From CAYLNH01 sp964384625 (GTDB taxonomy: Bacteria > Verrucomicrobiota > Lentisphaeria > JABSQK01), in contig CAYLNH010000209.1 in the NCBI GenBank assembly GCA_964384625.1, positions 1 to 13,060 of the forward strand: a DNA stretch of 13,060 bases, written 5' to 3'. This document shows positions 1 to 6,620 of this stretch, piece by piece. The stretch's first letter is position 1. Each line of letters begins with the position of its first letter. The notes below the pieces were generated by a model. It was not told the DNA's origin and did no database searches. It saw only the letters and a program-made list of their open reading frames with translations. The position numbers were made by a program, and so were the translations under genes.

Positions 1-232
1 GCCGCCATCTTACGAGAGAAGAAATGACCGAAGAACTCGGTACTGTCAAGTTCTCATTGTTTTCCCTTTGTTTGTAGACCGGCGAATTGCGATTGAATTG
101 TTTGTGTTCCGGCGGCCGCCGATTGGGGCGGCAGTTGTCTTCAGAGCTTCCCGCGGCCAGGCATGGAAGCAGCCCGTCGCTGACGGTCTGCACGATTTTT
201 GTTGGTGGCATCTGATACTGCAAGACTGAATC
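1..232. other. Non-coding stretch downstream of araD
   Basis: No convincing gene is seen here. A 17-codon ORF (24-77, plus strand, preceded by a purine-rich stretch) and a possible minus-strand ATG at 8-6 running off the left edge are too short to support. Read on the minus strand, a GCCGCC/GGCGGC inverted repeat (115-120 and 127-132, 6-nt loop) lies about 100 nt past the araD stop. It has no T-run, so it is at best a weak operon-end hairpin. A smaller hairpin, ACCGA-N5-TCGGT, is at 27-41. Confidence 0.5.
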
Positions 233-925
233 CTACCCGCCTTGTCCGTAGTAAGCGTCCTTGCCGTGCTTGCGCAGGAAGTGCTTATCAAGGAGGGCCT
301 GGTCGATCGGATCAGCATGCGGGTTGATCTGCTGCGTCTGGAGCGCCATCTGTGCCAGAGTTTCCATGGCGAAGGCGTTTTCCACGGCCTTCCTGCCGTT
401 GGCCCCCCAGGCGAAGGGACCGTGGCTGTGCACCAGAACGCCCGGATAGTGTCCTGCTTCCATGTACTCGAACCGCTCGACAATCACGTTGCCCGTTTCC
501 CATTCGTACTCGCCGCGGATCTCGCTGGTCTTCAATTTGCGGGTCAGCGGGATGTCGCCGAAGAAATAGTCGGCGTGCGTCGTGCCGTAGCACGGCACCG
601 GTTCCCCGGCCTGAGCGAAACTGGTGGCATAGCGGGAATGCGTGTGAACCACGCCGCCGATGCCGGCGAACGCCTGATAGAGCCGCACATGCGTCGGCGT
701 GTCCGATGAGGGGTTGAGGTCGCCCTCGACCTTGTTGCCTTCCAGGTCCACCAACACGATGTCGCCGACCTTCATTGTCGCATACGGCACGCCGCTGGGT
801 TTGATCGCCAGAATGCCGGCATGGCGGTCGATGACGCTGACATTGCCGAAGGTCAGATCGATGAGCTGGTATTCCGGCAGCAACAGGTTGGCTTCGAGGC
901 ATTCCTGTTTCAGTTTATCAAGCAT
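233..925 (-). CDS. araD: L-ribulose-5-phosphate 4-epimerase
   Basis: This class II aldolase-family zinc enzyme interconverts L-ribulose 5-phosphate and D-xylulose 5-phosphate, the last step that feeds L-arabinose into the pentose phosphate pathway in the cytoplasm. The 230-residue product is almost the length of E. coli AraD (231) and aligns along its whole length from memory. The zinc-ligand histidines are H94 and H96 (in GVVHTHSRYA) and H168 (in VLVHSHGPFAWG). D75 in PSSDTPTH, D119 in TTHADYF and the tyrosines in AYYGQ near the C-terminus match catalytic positions. The ATG at 925 is preferred over an in-frame TTG at 946 because GAGGA lies about 7 nt upstream of it. It is the last gene of the three-gene operon, separated from the isomerase gene by 72 nt that hold a strong hairpin. 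Confidence 0.96.
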   Translation of the reverse strand: MLDKLKQECLEANLLLPEYQLIDLTFGNVSVIDRHAGILAIKPSGVPYATMKVGDIVLVDLEGNKVEGDLNPSSDTPTHVRLYQAFAGIGGVVHTHSRYATSFAQAGEPVPCYGTTHADYFFGDIPLTRKLKTSEIRGEYEWETGNVIVERFEYMEAGHYPGVLVHSHGPFAWGANGRKAVENAFAMETLAQMALQTQQINPHADPIDQALLDKHFLRKHGKDAYYGQGG

Positions 926-935
926 AGCTGTCCTC

Positions 936-946
936 TTGTGACACAA
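936..946. repeat. 11-bp palindrome upstream of araD ribosome site
   Basis: TTGTGACACAA is a perfect palindrome around one central base. It sits just upstream of the araD Shine-Dalgarno and just after the intercistronic hairpin. It could be a regulator half-site pair or chance; nothing else supports a function. Confidence 0.25.
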
Positions 947-947
947 A

Positions 948-980
948 CAGTGCCTGACGCTCTGTCGCGCCAGGCACTGG
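948..980 (-). promoter_or_regulatory. Intercistronic hairpin between isomerase gene and araD
   Basis: CAGTGCCTG (948-956) and CAGGCACTG (972-980) form a perfect 9-bp stem. After one mismatch a further 3 bp can pair inside it. On the minus strand the stem starts 17 nt after the isomerase stop and is followed by TTTGTG, which is a poor U-tract. A full terminator is therefore unlikely. A partial terminator, or an mRNA-stabilising/processing element that lowers or decouples araD expression, is the more natural reading. The structure is seen; the role is inferred. Confidence 0.55.
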
Positions 981-997
981 TCATGGTGCAGTCCGCT

Positions 998-2557
998 TCA
1001 GCTGCAGCAGCAGCCCTCATCGTCGTCGTCCTCGAGAATATCAAACCAGCCGCAGCAGTCGTAGTCGCCGTGGCGGCCGGTGACAAAGACGTTCTCGTTC
1101 GGGTAGGCCACGTGTTCCGGCAAGGGCGTATAGATCTCGTCCACGCCAAGCTGCTTCAAGGCGTCGAACAGCACCGCACCGCAGTGGGCGAAGGCCACGG
1201 CTGCATGGTGATGGAAACGTCCCAGGAGGACATGCCGATAGAACCGTTTGAAGCCCGGAATATAGGCGGTGCCCGTGGCGCCGAAGGTCATCGGGTCGAG
1301 GTCCAGGAACACGCCTTCGCAGATGTAGGCCCGCAGCTTGTCGCCGACGCCGTGCACTTGCATGACGGTGATCGGCGACGCCTTGATCTGGCCTTCGATT
1401 GTGCCGCGCGAGATGTCCGGCTTGCTGTCCGGCTCCATGACCCGTTTCATGATCACCTGGTACTTCATTTTGGGATCTTTCAGCCGGTTCGGGTCGGTGT
1501 TGCCGCAGTGGAACATGCCGACCAGATCCTCGACCGGGTAGTGCACCAGGCTCTCGTGCAGGTCCGTCGGGATGCTGTGGTTGATGTCGAGGATGGTCAC
1601 GCCCGCGTCCGACGCATACTGGCAGAGCAGTTCCGAGACCAGCGAGTAGGCATCGTTCTCGCAGGCGATCGGGAACCCCTGGGACGCCATTCGGCCGTTG
1701 ATGTAGCAGGGCACGTGACGCAGGGCGAATTCCTGTTCGGCCCAGCACTGGCTGGTTGCGCCGGAGAGCTTCAACTGGTCGCGGAAGTTACGCATTGCCT
1801 GTTCGTAGGCGGCCAGCCGGCCGAGGAACTTCTTGTCGGGAATGCTCGGCATCTGCTTCTTCATAGTCTGCTGCAGCTTGCCGGTTTTTTCCTCGTTCTG
1901 GACTCGCTCGACCTCGTTCTGCAGATCGAAGAAGCCCAGTTCCTCGACTTCAACGCCGATCGACATCAGCGAGGAAACGTTGTAATTGCAGGTCTCGAAG
2001 TCGCGCGGGCGCGGGCCGAACAGGCCGATCGTGGCGTTGCGCGTGCCTTTCACCACTTTAACGATTTTGATGAAATGCTCGATTGCGGCCACGCCGAGTT
2101 CGGCCGTGACAATCGGGTCTTCCGGGATGTAGACGCGTTTCAGCAGATCGCGCTTACTGACCGCCATAGTCGCTGACAGCAAACCGCAGAGGGCGTCGCC
2201 GCGATCGTCGCACAGCGACTTCGCCGACTCCTCCGCCGCCGCGATAATCATCACGGGCCCGCAGAAATTCTTGACGAAGACGGCGTCTTCGATTTCCGGC
2301 GAGAAGTTGCCGAGAAACAATACGGCGGCGTCGCAGCCGGCGCTGTGCAAGTCCAGGGCGGCTTTCTTCGCGTCGGCCTTGGTTTCGATAATCTGCGCGC
2401 GGCCCTTCGGGACTTCCAGTTCGAGGCCGGCTTTCTTGGCGGCATTGCGCAACTTTCGCGTCCGTTTGGATGACAGCTTGCGCGGGAAGCAGTTCCGGGA
2501 AGCCGAGACCAGACCGAGCTTGATGTCCGGCGAGAATTTGCCGAGGGGGAGGTGCAT
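998..2557 (-). CDS. L-fucose/L-arabinose isomerase-family protein (probable L-arabinose isomerase role)
   Basis: This 519-residue protein lies between araB and araD, where an aldose-ketose isomerase (araA) is expected, so it probably converts L-arabinose to L-ribulose. It does not look like AraA. It resembles the FucI-type fold: an N-terminal Rossmann-like region (about 1-180), then the catalytic part. E300 (in ACENDAYS) and D324 (in TILDINHS) are 24 residues apart, the spacing I recall for the metal-binding Glu and Asp of E. coli FucI (E337/D361). A histidine cluster at 449-451 (RFHHHAAVAFAH) is the likely third ligand. The ATG at 2557 has AAGGA about 8 nt upstream. The gene lies 80 nt after the araB stop. 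The C-terminus is odd: residues 499-519 contain CC, then EDDDDE, then CCC as the third- to fifth-last codons, followed by GC-rich trinucleotide-like DNA. Fucose or another sugar cannot be excluded as substrate. Confidence 0.85.
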   Translation of the reverse strand: MHLPLGKFSPDIKLGLVSASRNCFPRKLSSKRTRKLRNAAKKAGLELEVPKGRAQIIETKADAKKAALDLHSAGCDAAVLFLGNFSPEIEDAVFVKNFCGPVMIIAAAEESAKSLCDDRGDALCGLLSATMAVSKRDLLKRVYIPEDPIVTAELGVAAIEHFIKIVKVVKGTRNATIGLFGPRPRDFETCNYNVSSLMSIGVEVEELGFFDLQNEVERVQNEEKTGKLQQTMKKQMPSIPDKKFLGRLAAYEQAMRNFRDQLKLSGATSQCWAEQEFALRHVPCYINGRMASQGFPIACENDAYSLVSELLCQYASDAGVTILDINHSIPTDLHESLVHYPVEDLVGMFHCGNTDPNRLKDPKMKYQVIMKRVMEPDSKPDISRGTIEGQIKASPITVMQVHGVGDKLRAYICEGVFLDLDPMTFGATGTAYIPGFKRFYRHVLLGRFHHHAAVAFAHCGAVLFDALKQLGVDEIYTPLPEHVAYPNENVFVTGRHGDYDCCGWFDILEDDDDEGCCCS

Positions 2558-2576
2558 GGGAGGTCCTTTCGTTCGT

Positions 2577-2602
2577 TATTCTTTGCTGTTCTATTCTTTG
2601 CT
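2577..2602. repeat. Short tandem repeat in the araB-isomerase spacer
   Basis: TATTCTTTGCT occurs twice (2577-2587 and 2592-2602) with a period of 15 bases, within the 80-nt gap between the kinase stop and the isomerase start. It is AT-richer than its surroundings. It may be a recent slip duplication; no function is evident. Confidence 0.5.
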
Positions 2603-2637
2603 CAGTTGCCAGGCGAAGGCGGATTGTTGTGCTCTTG

Positions 2638-4308
2638 TCACTTCGATTGCTTTTCTTTCAGCGCGATCAGATCCTTCATCAGTTCCGCAAGATTCGACCA
2701 TTTCTTGACGCCGCCGAAGGCGTCGTGCAGGGCCATGTACATCTCATACAACTCGTCGTAGACGGCCTTGTTCTTCTTGTTCGGGACGTATTTCTTCGGT
2801 TTGACTGAGGTCATCTTCTTCTGCGCCGCGGAAAATGTGGTGTACCCGCCCTTCCTGGGGCCGGCGGCAACGGCGGCGGCGATTGCCGCCCCCAGGGCAC
2901 AGCTCTGGGACGAGCCCGAGACCTGCATCGTGCAGCCCGTGACGTCCGCATAGATCTGCATCAGCATGCTGTTCTTCTCCGCGATGCCGCCGCAGCAGAC
3001 GATGGTCTTGATCGGGACGCCGTACTTGGAGATACGTTCCGTGATGGCGCGGGCGCCGAATGCGGTGCCCTCAATCAGGGCCCGATAGATCTCCGCCGGA
3101 CTTGTGTGCAGCGTCTGACCGATGAGCAGGCCGGACAGTCTCGGGTCCACCAGGATGGTGCGGTTGCCGTTGTTCCAATCGAGGGCCAGCAGACCGGACT
3201 CGCCCGGCTTCAGTTTTGCCGCGTCCCGAGTGAAGGCCGCGTGCGTCTTGTCGTCCCCCCGGCAGACGACCTCGACGAACCACTTGAAGATGTCGCCAAC
3301 CGCGGACTGGCCGGCTTCGATGCCGAAGTGCCCCGGCAGGATCGAGCCGTCCACCGTCCCGCAGATTCCCGGGATGTCCTTGAGTTTCTTTTTGTTGCTC
3401 GCCACCAGACAGTCGCAGGTCGACGTGCCGATGATCTTTACCAGGACGCCTTCCTTGACGCCGCTGCCGACCGCGCCGTAGTGCGCGTCGAAGGCGCCGA
3501 TGGCAATGGGAATGCCTTCCTGCAGCCCAAGCTTCCCGGCCCACTCCGGACAGAGCTTGCCGGCGGTCGTGTCGGCATCGCAGGCCGTCTCATACAGCCG
3601 GTCCCGCAAGTCGGCCAGTTTCGGGTCAAGCCTGGCCAGGAACTTCTTGTCCGGCAACCCGCCCCAGTCTTCGCAGTACATCGCCTTATGGCCGGCGGCG
3701 CAGACGCCGCGCACCACTTGCAGGGGGTCCTTGACGCCGGCCAGCACGGATGGTACCCAGTCGGACAGCTCAACCCAGCTATAGGCCGCGTCGAACACCT
3801 TCGGGGCGCTGTTCAGGCAGTGCCAGACCTTCGCCCAGAACCACTCGGACGAATACGTCCCGCCGTATTTGCTGAGGTATTTCTTCTTGCCCAGCTTCGT
3901 GATCTGCGCCGCTTCCGTCGCGGACGTGTGGTCTTTCCAGAGCCAGGCATGCGCCGCCGGGTTCTTTTTCCATTTGGCTTTCATCGCCAGCGGTACGTTC
4001 TTCGCATCCACCGGGATCGGCGTTGAACCGGTGGTGTCGACGCCGATGCCGATCACCTTCTCCGGCTTGAACGCCTTGACTTTGGCGGCAGCTTTGACGG
4101 CGCCTCTGACCGACGCTTCCAGACCCTTGATGTAGTCGGCCGGATTCTGTCGCGCCAGATTGTGGTCCTTCGGGTCGAGAATGATGCCCTGGTGGCCGGA
4201 GGGATAGTTGAAAACGCTGGTCCCGATTTCCTTGCCGTTCGCACAGTCCACCACGATGGTGCGCACCGAGTTCGTACCGTAGTCAATGCCCAACGTGTAA
4301 CCCTTCAT
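2638..4308 (-). CDS. araB: L-ribulokinase (FGGY carbohydrate kinase)
   Basis: AraB phosphorylates L-ribulose with ATP to L-ribulose 5-phosphate. The 556-residue length fits the family (E. coli 566). Visible features in order: N-terminal phosphate-binding GIDYGTNSVR (7-16); GIGVDTTGSTPIPVD (87-101); WKDHTSATEA (124-133), close to the AraB WKDHT motif; YSSEWFWAK (152-160); GAFDAHYGAVG (271-281) with D274 as the likely catalytic base; GTSTCD (294-299); GLEAGQSA-like GIEAGQSAVGD (329-339); and the second ATP-domain motif CCGGIAEKNS (438-447). The match to AraB in particular, not to xylulo- or fuculokinase, is strong. The ATG at 4308 has GAGGAG about 6 nt upstream. It is the first gene of the operon, and the spacer at 4309-4667 upstream of it is the only place in view for an operon promoter. 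The C-terminal 60 residues are lysine-rich. Confidence 0.95.
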   Translation of the reverse strand: MKGYTLGIDYGTNSVRTIVVDCANGKEIGTSVFNYPSGHQGIILDPKDHNLARQNPADYIKGLEASVRGAVKAAAKVKAFKPEKVIGIGVDTTGSTPIPVDAKNVPLAMKAKWKKNPAAHAWLWKDHTSATEAAQITKLGKKKYLSKYGGTYSSEWFWAKVWHCLNSAPKVFDAAYSWVELSDWVPSVLAGVKDPLQVVRGVCAAGHKAMYCEDWGGLPDKKFLARLDPKLADLRDRLYETACDADTTAGKLCPEWAGKLGLQEGIPIAIGAFDAHYGAVGSGVKEGVLVKIIGTSTCDCLVASNKKKLKDIPGICGTVDGSILPGHFGIEAGQSAVGDIFKWFVEVVCRGDDKTHAAFTRDAAKLKPGESGLLALDWNNGNRTILVDPRLSGLLIGQTLHTSPAEIYRALIEGTAFGARAITERISKYGVPIKTIVCCGGIAEKNSMLMQIYADVTGCTMQVSGSSQSCALGAAIAAAVAAGPRKGGYTTFSAAQKKMTSVKPKKYVPNKKNKAVYDELYEMYMALHDAFGGVKKWSNLAELMKDLIALKEKQSK

Positions 4309-4328
4309 CGGTTCTCCTCGCGAGTTGT

Positions 4329-4345
4329 TTATACTATTTGTGTAA
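4329..4345. promoter_or_regulatory. Candidate operator upstream of araB
   Basis: TTATAC-N5-GTGTAA is a 17-bp palindrome with one mismatch, 20 to 37 nt upstream of the araB start in the AT-rich part of the divergent spacer. Position and symmetry fit a repressor site for an arabinose regulator, but no ara regulator gene is in the window and the motif matches no operator I know exactly. Confidence 0.25.
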
Positions 4346-4536
4346 GAATATCTTCACCATACCCGGACAACGAGTCGTCATCCTACCCCGCATGGCTGAC
4401 AGCGTCAAGGCTGGCGGCGCCATTTTCCGGCCTCCCAAAGGCCGCCCCGATCCTCTTTATGGACTCCAGTTGCCGCACCTCCCCGGGGCATGGCGGCATG
4501 ATCCGGTTGGGAACGGGGACCGGCTCGCCGCCGCTG

Positions 4537-4575
4537 ATCCGCCGGGTCCCGGCAAATCTTCATCATCCGGCGGAT
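4537..4575. repeat. 9-bp inverted repeat, ATCCGCCGG/CCGGCGGAT
   Basis: Perfect 9-bp arms at 4537-4545 and 4567-4575 with a 21-nt spacer; G-T wobbles allow some extension. No T-run follows on either strand. It may be a hairpin in the ykgJ-like gene's leader RNA, or half of a dispersed repeat. Confidence 0.45.
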
Positions 4576-4609
4576 TGCAACTGCGTTGAACCGGAGTACG
4601 TTTGCGCCT

Positions 4610-4633
4610 TCAACCGGCCGGGCGACCGGTTGA
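4610..4633 (+). promoter_or_regulatory. 8-bp hairpin in the leader of the ykgJ-like gene
   Basis: TCAACCGG (4610-4617) and CCGGTTGA (4626-4633) pair perfectly around an 8-nt loop, ending 34 nt before the start codon at 4668. If transcription starts upstream, this hairpin lies in the 5' leader. No T-run follows. Confidence 0.4.
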
Positions 4634-4667
4634 TCGGGGTGATCTGCACCGCCAATGAGAGGCGTAG

Positions 4668-5252
4668 ATGAATATGACCAGGAAAAACGCGATCGCGGAT
4701 CTGAAGTGCGGCGGCTGCGGCGGCTGTTGCCGCCAGCCCGTGGTGGCACTGACCCACTTTGACGTCGAACGGCTGCTCCAGGCCACCGGCAAGGAGATCC
4801 TTGACCTTGTCAAACTCTACGGCAAACAGGACGTTGAGTACGAGAAGGACGACGACGACTGGGTCAAACTGAAGAACGGCAAGGCCATGCTCGGTCTGCG
4901 AAAGCCGAAGAAACGCTGCATCTTTCTGTCGGACGACAACCGTTGCCTGCAATACGAGCATCGGCCCATGTCCTGCCGCATCTATCCGATGATGCTGGTC
5001 TTCGGTGACGACCCGAATGACGGGTTTGAGTTGGACGATTTCAACGCCGCCGGTGTTGCTTCCTGCACTGCCAGAACGGTTCGGGCCAAGGACCCGAAGC
5101 AGGTCAAGAAGCTCTTCCGGCAGATGCGCCGGGAGCGTGAGGCCTACTGGAAGCTGTTGCGCAAATGGGAGAAGCGCAAGAAACAGGGGGGCAAACGGAA
5201 GTTTCTGCGCTATCTTGGATTCGATGTGCCCAAAAAGAAATCCGGGAAATAG
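4668..5252 (+). CDS. YkgJ-family cysteine-cluster protein (putative metal/Fe-S binding)
   Basis: The 194-residue protein shows the signature of the YkgJ/UPF0153 family, annotated as putative zinc- or iron-chelating: CxxCxxCC at C14, C17, C20, C21 (KCGGCGGCCR), then C84 (KKRCIFL), C93 (NRCLQYEHRP), C103 (MSCRIYP) and C133. RPxxC..YP is the family's second block. The molecular job of the family is not settled; some relatives are thought to act in protein or metal maturation. The tail (about 140-194) is highly basic and probably helical, with many Lys/Arg, and could contact nucleic acid or ribosomes (inference). GAGAGG lies about 8 nt before ATG 4668; a second in-frame ATG lies two codons later. 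It is followed after 33 nt by a LivF-type ATPase gene on the same strand, so the two are likely co-transcribed. Confidence 0.88.
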   Translation: MNMTRKNAIADLKCGGCGGCCRQPVVALTHFDVERLLQATGKEILDLVKLYGKQDVEYEKDDDDWVKLKNGKAMLGLRKPKKRCIFLSDDNRCLQYEHRPMSCRIYPMMLVFGDDPNDGFELDDFNAAGVASCTARTVRAKDPKQVKKLFRQMRREREAYWKLLRKWEKRKKQGGKRKFLRYLGFDVPKKKSGK

Positions 5253-5285
5253 GCCGCGGCAAACGCGATCCCGCGGGTAGCGGAG

Positions 5286-5993
5286 ATGCTGGAACTCAAC
5301 AACGTCCATGTGGCCTACGGCGCCGTCAAGGCGCTCAAGGGCATCAGCCTGCGAATCGATGCGGGGGAAGTGGTGGCGCTTCTGGGCGCCAACGGGGCCG
5401 GGAAGACTACCACGCTGCGTGCCGTCTCCCGTACCGTTTCCCTCGCGGCCGGCACCATCAGCTATGCCGACGGCGATATGGCCGGCGTTCCCTCGCATGA
5501 CGTCGTCAAAGCCGGCATCGCCCATTGTCCGGAAGGACGCCGGATTTTCCCGGACATGACTGTTCTCGAGAATCTTGACCTGGGCGCTTACAGTCTGAAC
5601 CGTGACGGCGGGCTGCAGGAGCAGTTGGACAAGGTGTTCGGCTACTTCCCCGTGCTGGCCGAACGCCGGACGCAGAAAGGCGGCACCCTTTCCGGCGGCG
5701 AACAGCAAATGCTCGCCGTCGGCCGCGCCCTGATGAGCCGCTCCAGACTGCTCATGCTGGATGAACCCAGCCTGGGGCTGGCGCCGCTCATCGTCGAGAC
5801 CATTTTTGAGATTATCCGGCAGATCAACCGGAACGAGAACGTCACAATCTTCCTGGTCGAGCAGAACGCCAATGAAGCGCTGCTGCACGCCGACCGGGCC
5901 TATATCCTCGAAACCGGCACTATTCAGATGTCCGGTCCGGCCAGGGACCTCCTGAATAATGATCGCGTTAAGGCCGCCTATCTCGGCGGATAA
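5286..5993 (+). CDS. livF: ABC transporter ATP-binding protein, LivF type (branched-chain amino acid class)
   Basis: This 235-residue nucleotide-binding subunit energises import; the LivF class belongs to branched-chain amino acid, amide or urea (HAAT) uptake systems. Walker A is GANGAGKT (34-41), the LivF-type PEGRRIFPDMTVLENL follows (82-97), the signature is LSGGEQQ (135-141), Walker B/D-loop is LLMLDEPSLGLAP (155-167), and FLVEQNANEAL (189-199) replaces the usual H-loop histidine in the manner typical of LivF. The C-terminus AYLGG is also typical. Full length, intact. The start ATG at 5286 is chosen by family alignment; GGAG abuts it directly, so the ribosome site is poor and a GGGT slightly upstream may serve. 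No LivG, LivH, LivM or binding protein is adjacent, so its partners are elsewhere in the genome or it has another role. The specific substrate cannot be told. Confidence 0.9.
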   Translation: MLELNNVHVAYGAVKALKGISLRIDAGEVVALLGANGAGKTTTLRAVSRTVSLAAGTISYADGDMAGVPSHDVVKAGIAHCPEGRRIFPDMTVLENLDLGAYSLNRDGGLQEQLDKVFGYFPVLAERRTQKGGTLSGGEQQMLAVGRALMSRSRLLMLDEPSLGLAPLIVETIFEIIRQINRNENVTIFLVEQNANEALLHADRAYILETGTIQMSGPARDLLNNDRVKAAYLGG

Positions 5994-6021
5994 CCGATCG
6001 TCGGCCCGGTCATCAAGAGAA

Positions 6022-6049
6022 TTTCCGGCGGCACGACTGCCGCCGAAAA
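6022..6049 (+). terminator. Probable terminator after livF
   Basis: CGGCGGCA (6026-6033) and TGCCGCCG (6038-6045) pair around a CGAC loop, with three more A-T pairs beyond one mismatch. The stem starts about 30 nt after the livF stop. The following bases (TGCCTCTTTG) give only a weak U-tract. Confidence 0.5.
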
Positions 6050-6292
6050 TGCCTCTTTGTCGGCAATCTTGGAAAAAAGTTGGTTTTCGGCTGTTGTAAA
6101 TCACGATGCATAGTATATTTCCCGGTGCTCGGCGGAGGATTTCAGCTTTGGCCGCTGCGATCTTCTGCCAAAATAACGATGCTTGCGAACGGGAGTGGAA
6201 ACCGTTGATGCAGGTATCGGGTAAATTGATCTGCGCTCCGGACCTTGATCAGTGCTGAAGGGCAGTATCGCGACAAAAGGACAAGTATCTCA
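6050..6292 (+). promoter_or_regulatory. Promoter/leader region of the RRM gene
   Basis: Between the livF terminator and the RRM start lies about 240 nt without a gene. An AT-rich patch at 6090-6120 (TTGTAA, then ATAGTATATTT) is the best promoter candidate, but no correctly spaced -35 is seen. If used, it would give a leader of roughly 170 nt, which is common for cold-shock-type RNA-binding proteins (inference). Confidence 0.3.
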
Positions 6293-6592
6293 ATGGCCAA
6301 GAAACTCTTCGTAGGGAACCTTCCCTACACTGCAACGGAAGACGAAGTTCGCGGATTGTTCGAACAGCATGGTGAGGTCATTTCGGTGGCCCTGATCAAT
6401 GATCGCGAGACCGGACGCCCCCGTGGCTTCGGCTTCGTGGAAATGGACGACGCTGCTGCCGATACGGCAAAAGCCAACCTGAATGGAGCCGATTTCGGCG
6501 GCCGCCAGCTTCGCGTTGATGAAGCTCACGACCGCGGTGGCCGCGGCGGCGGTGGCGGCGGTGATCGTCGTCCGCGTCGTGATCGCTGGTAA
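6293..6592 (+). CDS. Glycine-rich RRM RNA-binding protein
   Basis: A 99-residue single-RRM protein that should bind single-stranded RNA in the cytoplasm. RNP2 is LFVGNL (5-10), RNP1 is RGFGFVEM (44-51), and the canonical beta-alpha-beta-beta-alpha-beta length is complete by about residue 77. The tail (80-99) is rich in Gly, Arg and Asp, with RGG-like groups and a final RRDRW. Such proteins are known from cyanobacteria (cold-induced Rbp) and several PVC and proteobacterial groups. The start is the ATG at 6293 (MAKKLFVGNLPY) because the RRM begins there; an upstream in-frame TTG at 6245 has no support. AAAGGA lies about 11 nt upstream, slightly far. It is a single-gene unit ending in a strong terminator. 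Confidence 0.93.
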   Translation: MAKKLFVGNLPYTATEDEVRGLFEQHGEVISVALINDRETGRPRGFGFVEMDDAAADTAKANLNGADFGGRQLRVDEAHDRGGRGGGGGGDRRPRRDRW

Positions 6593-6620
6593 GCGCCAAC
6601 GATTTTGACAGAACGCTCCG

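Larger units (their letters stand above)
4309..4667. other. Divergent, structured spacer between araB and the ykgJ-like gene
   Basis: No gene is supported in these 359 nt; the open frames here lack ribosome sites and recognisable protein character. The araB-proximal 50 nt are AT-rich and should hold the operon promoter, but no good -35/-10 pair is visible. The ykgJ-proximal half is GC-rich and full of inverted repeats, two of which are listed separately. Confidence 0.6.

Noticed and set aside
21..49. TTGACA on the minus strand at 49-44 as a -35 box
   Set aside because: The hexamer at the right distance (CATTTC, 26-21) is a poor -10, and no gene clearly follows to the left.
24..77. 17-codon ORF starting MTEELGTVKF
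   Set aside because: Purine-rich sequence precedes it but it is very short, near the edge, and convergent with araD; no other support.
203..220. TGGCAT...CTGCA resembling a sigma-54 -24/-12 promoter
   Set aside because: The GG-to-GC spacing is 13, not 12, bases and no gene starts downstream on that strand.
275..280. GSFTGA in the activator (residues 275-280) as a defect in the sigma-54 contact loop
   Set aside because: Ala to Ser at this position is a natural variant in working activators as far as I recall, so it is not taken as a sign of inactivity.
821..2176. Long plus-strand open frame of 451 codons opposite the isomerase gene
   Set aside because: It is antisense to a well-matched isomerase with a good ribosome site; its protein is low in recognisable character, and long antisense frames are common in GC-rich DNA.
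3106..4026. Plus-strand frame of 306 codons opposite araB
   Set aside because: Shadow of a clear AraB; no ribosome site or family features.
4338..4589. 83-codon frame in the araB/ykgJ spacer
   Set aside because: No Shine-Dalgarno, Pro/Gly-rich composition expected of GC-rich spacer, no recognisable domain.
4563..6104. Minus-strand open frame of 513 codons opposite the ykgJ-like and livF genes
   Set aside because: The plus strand encodes two proteins with full family motifs; this frame is a shadow with no motif.
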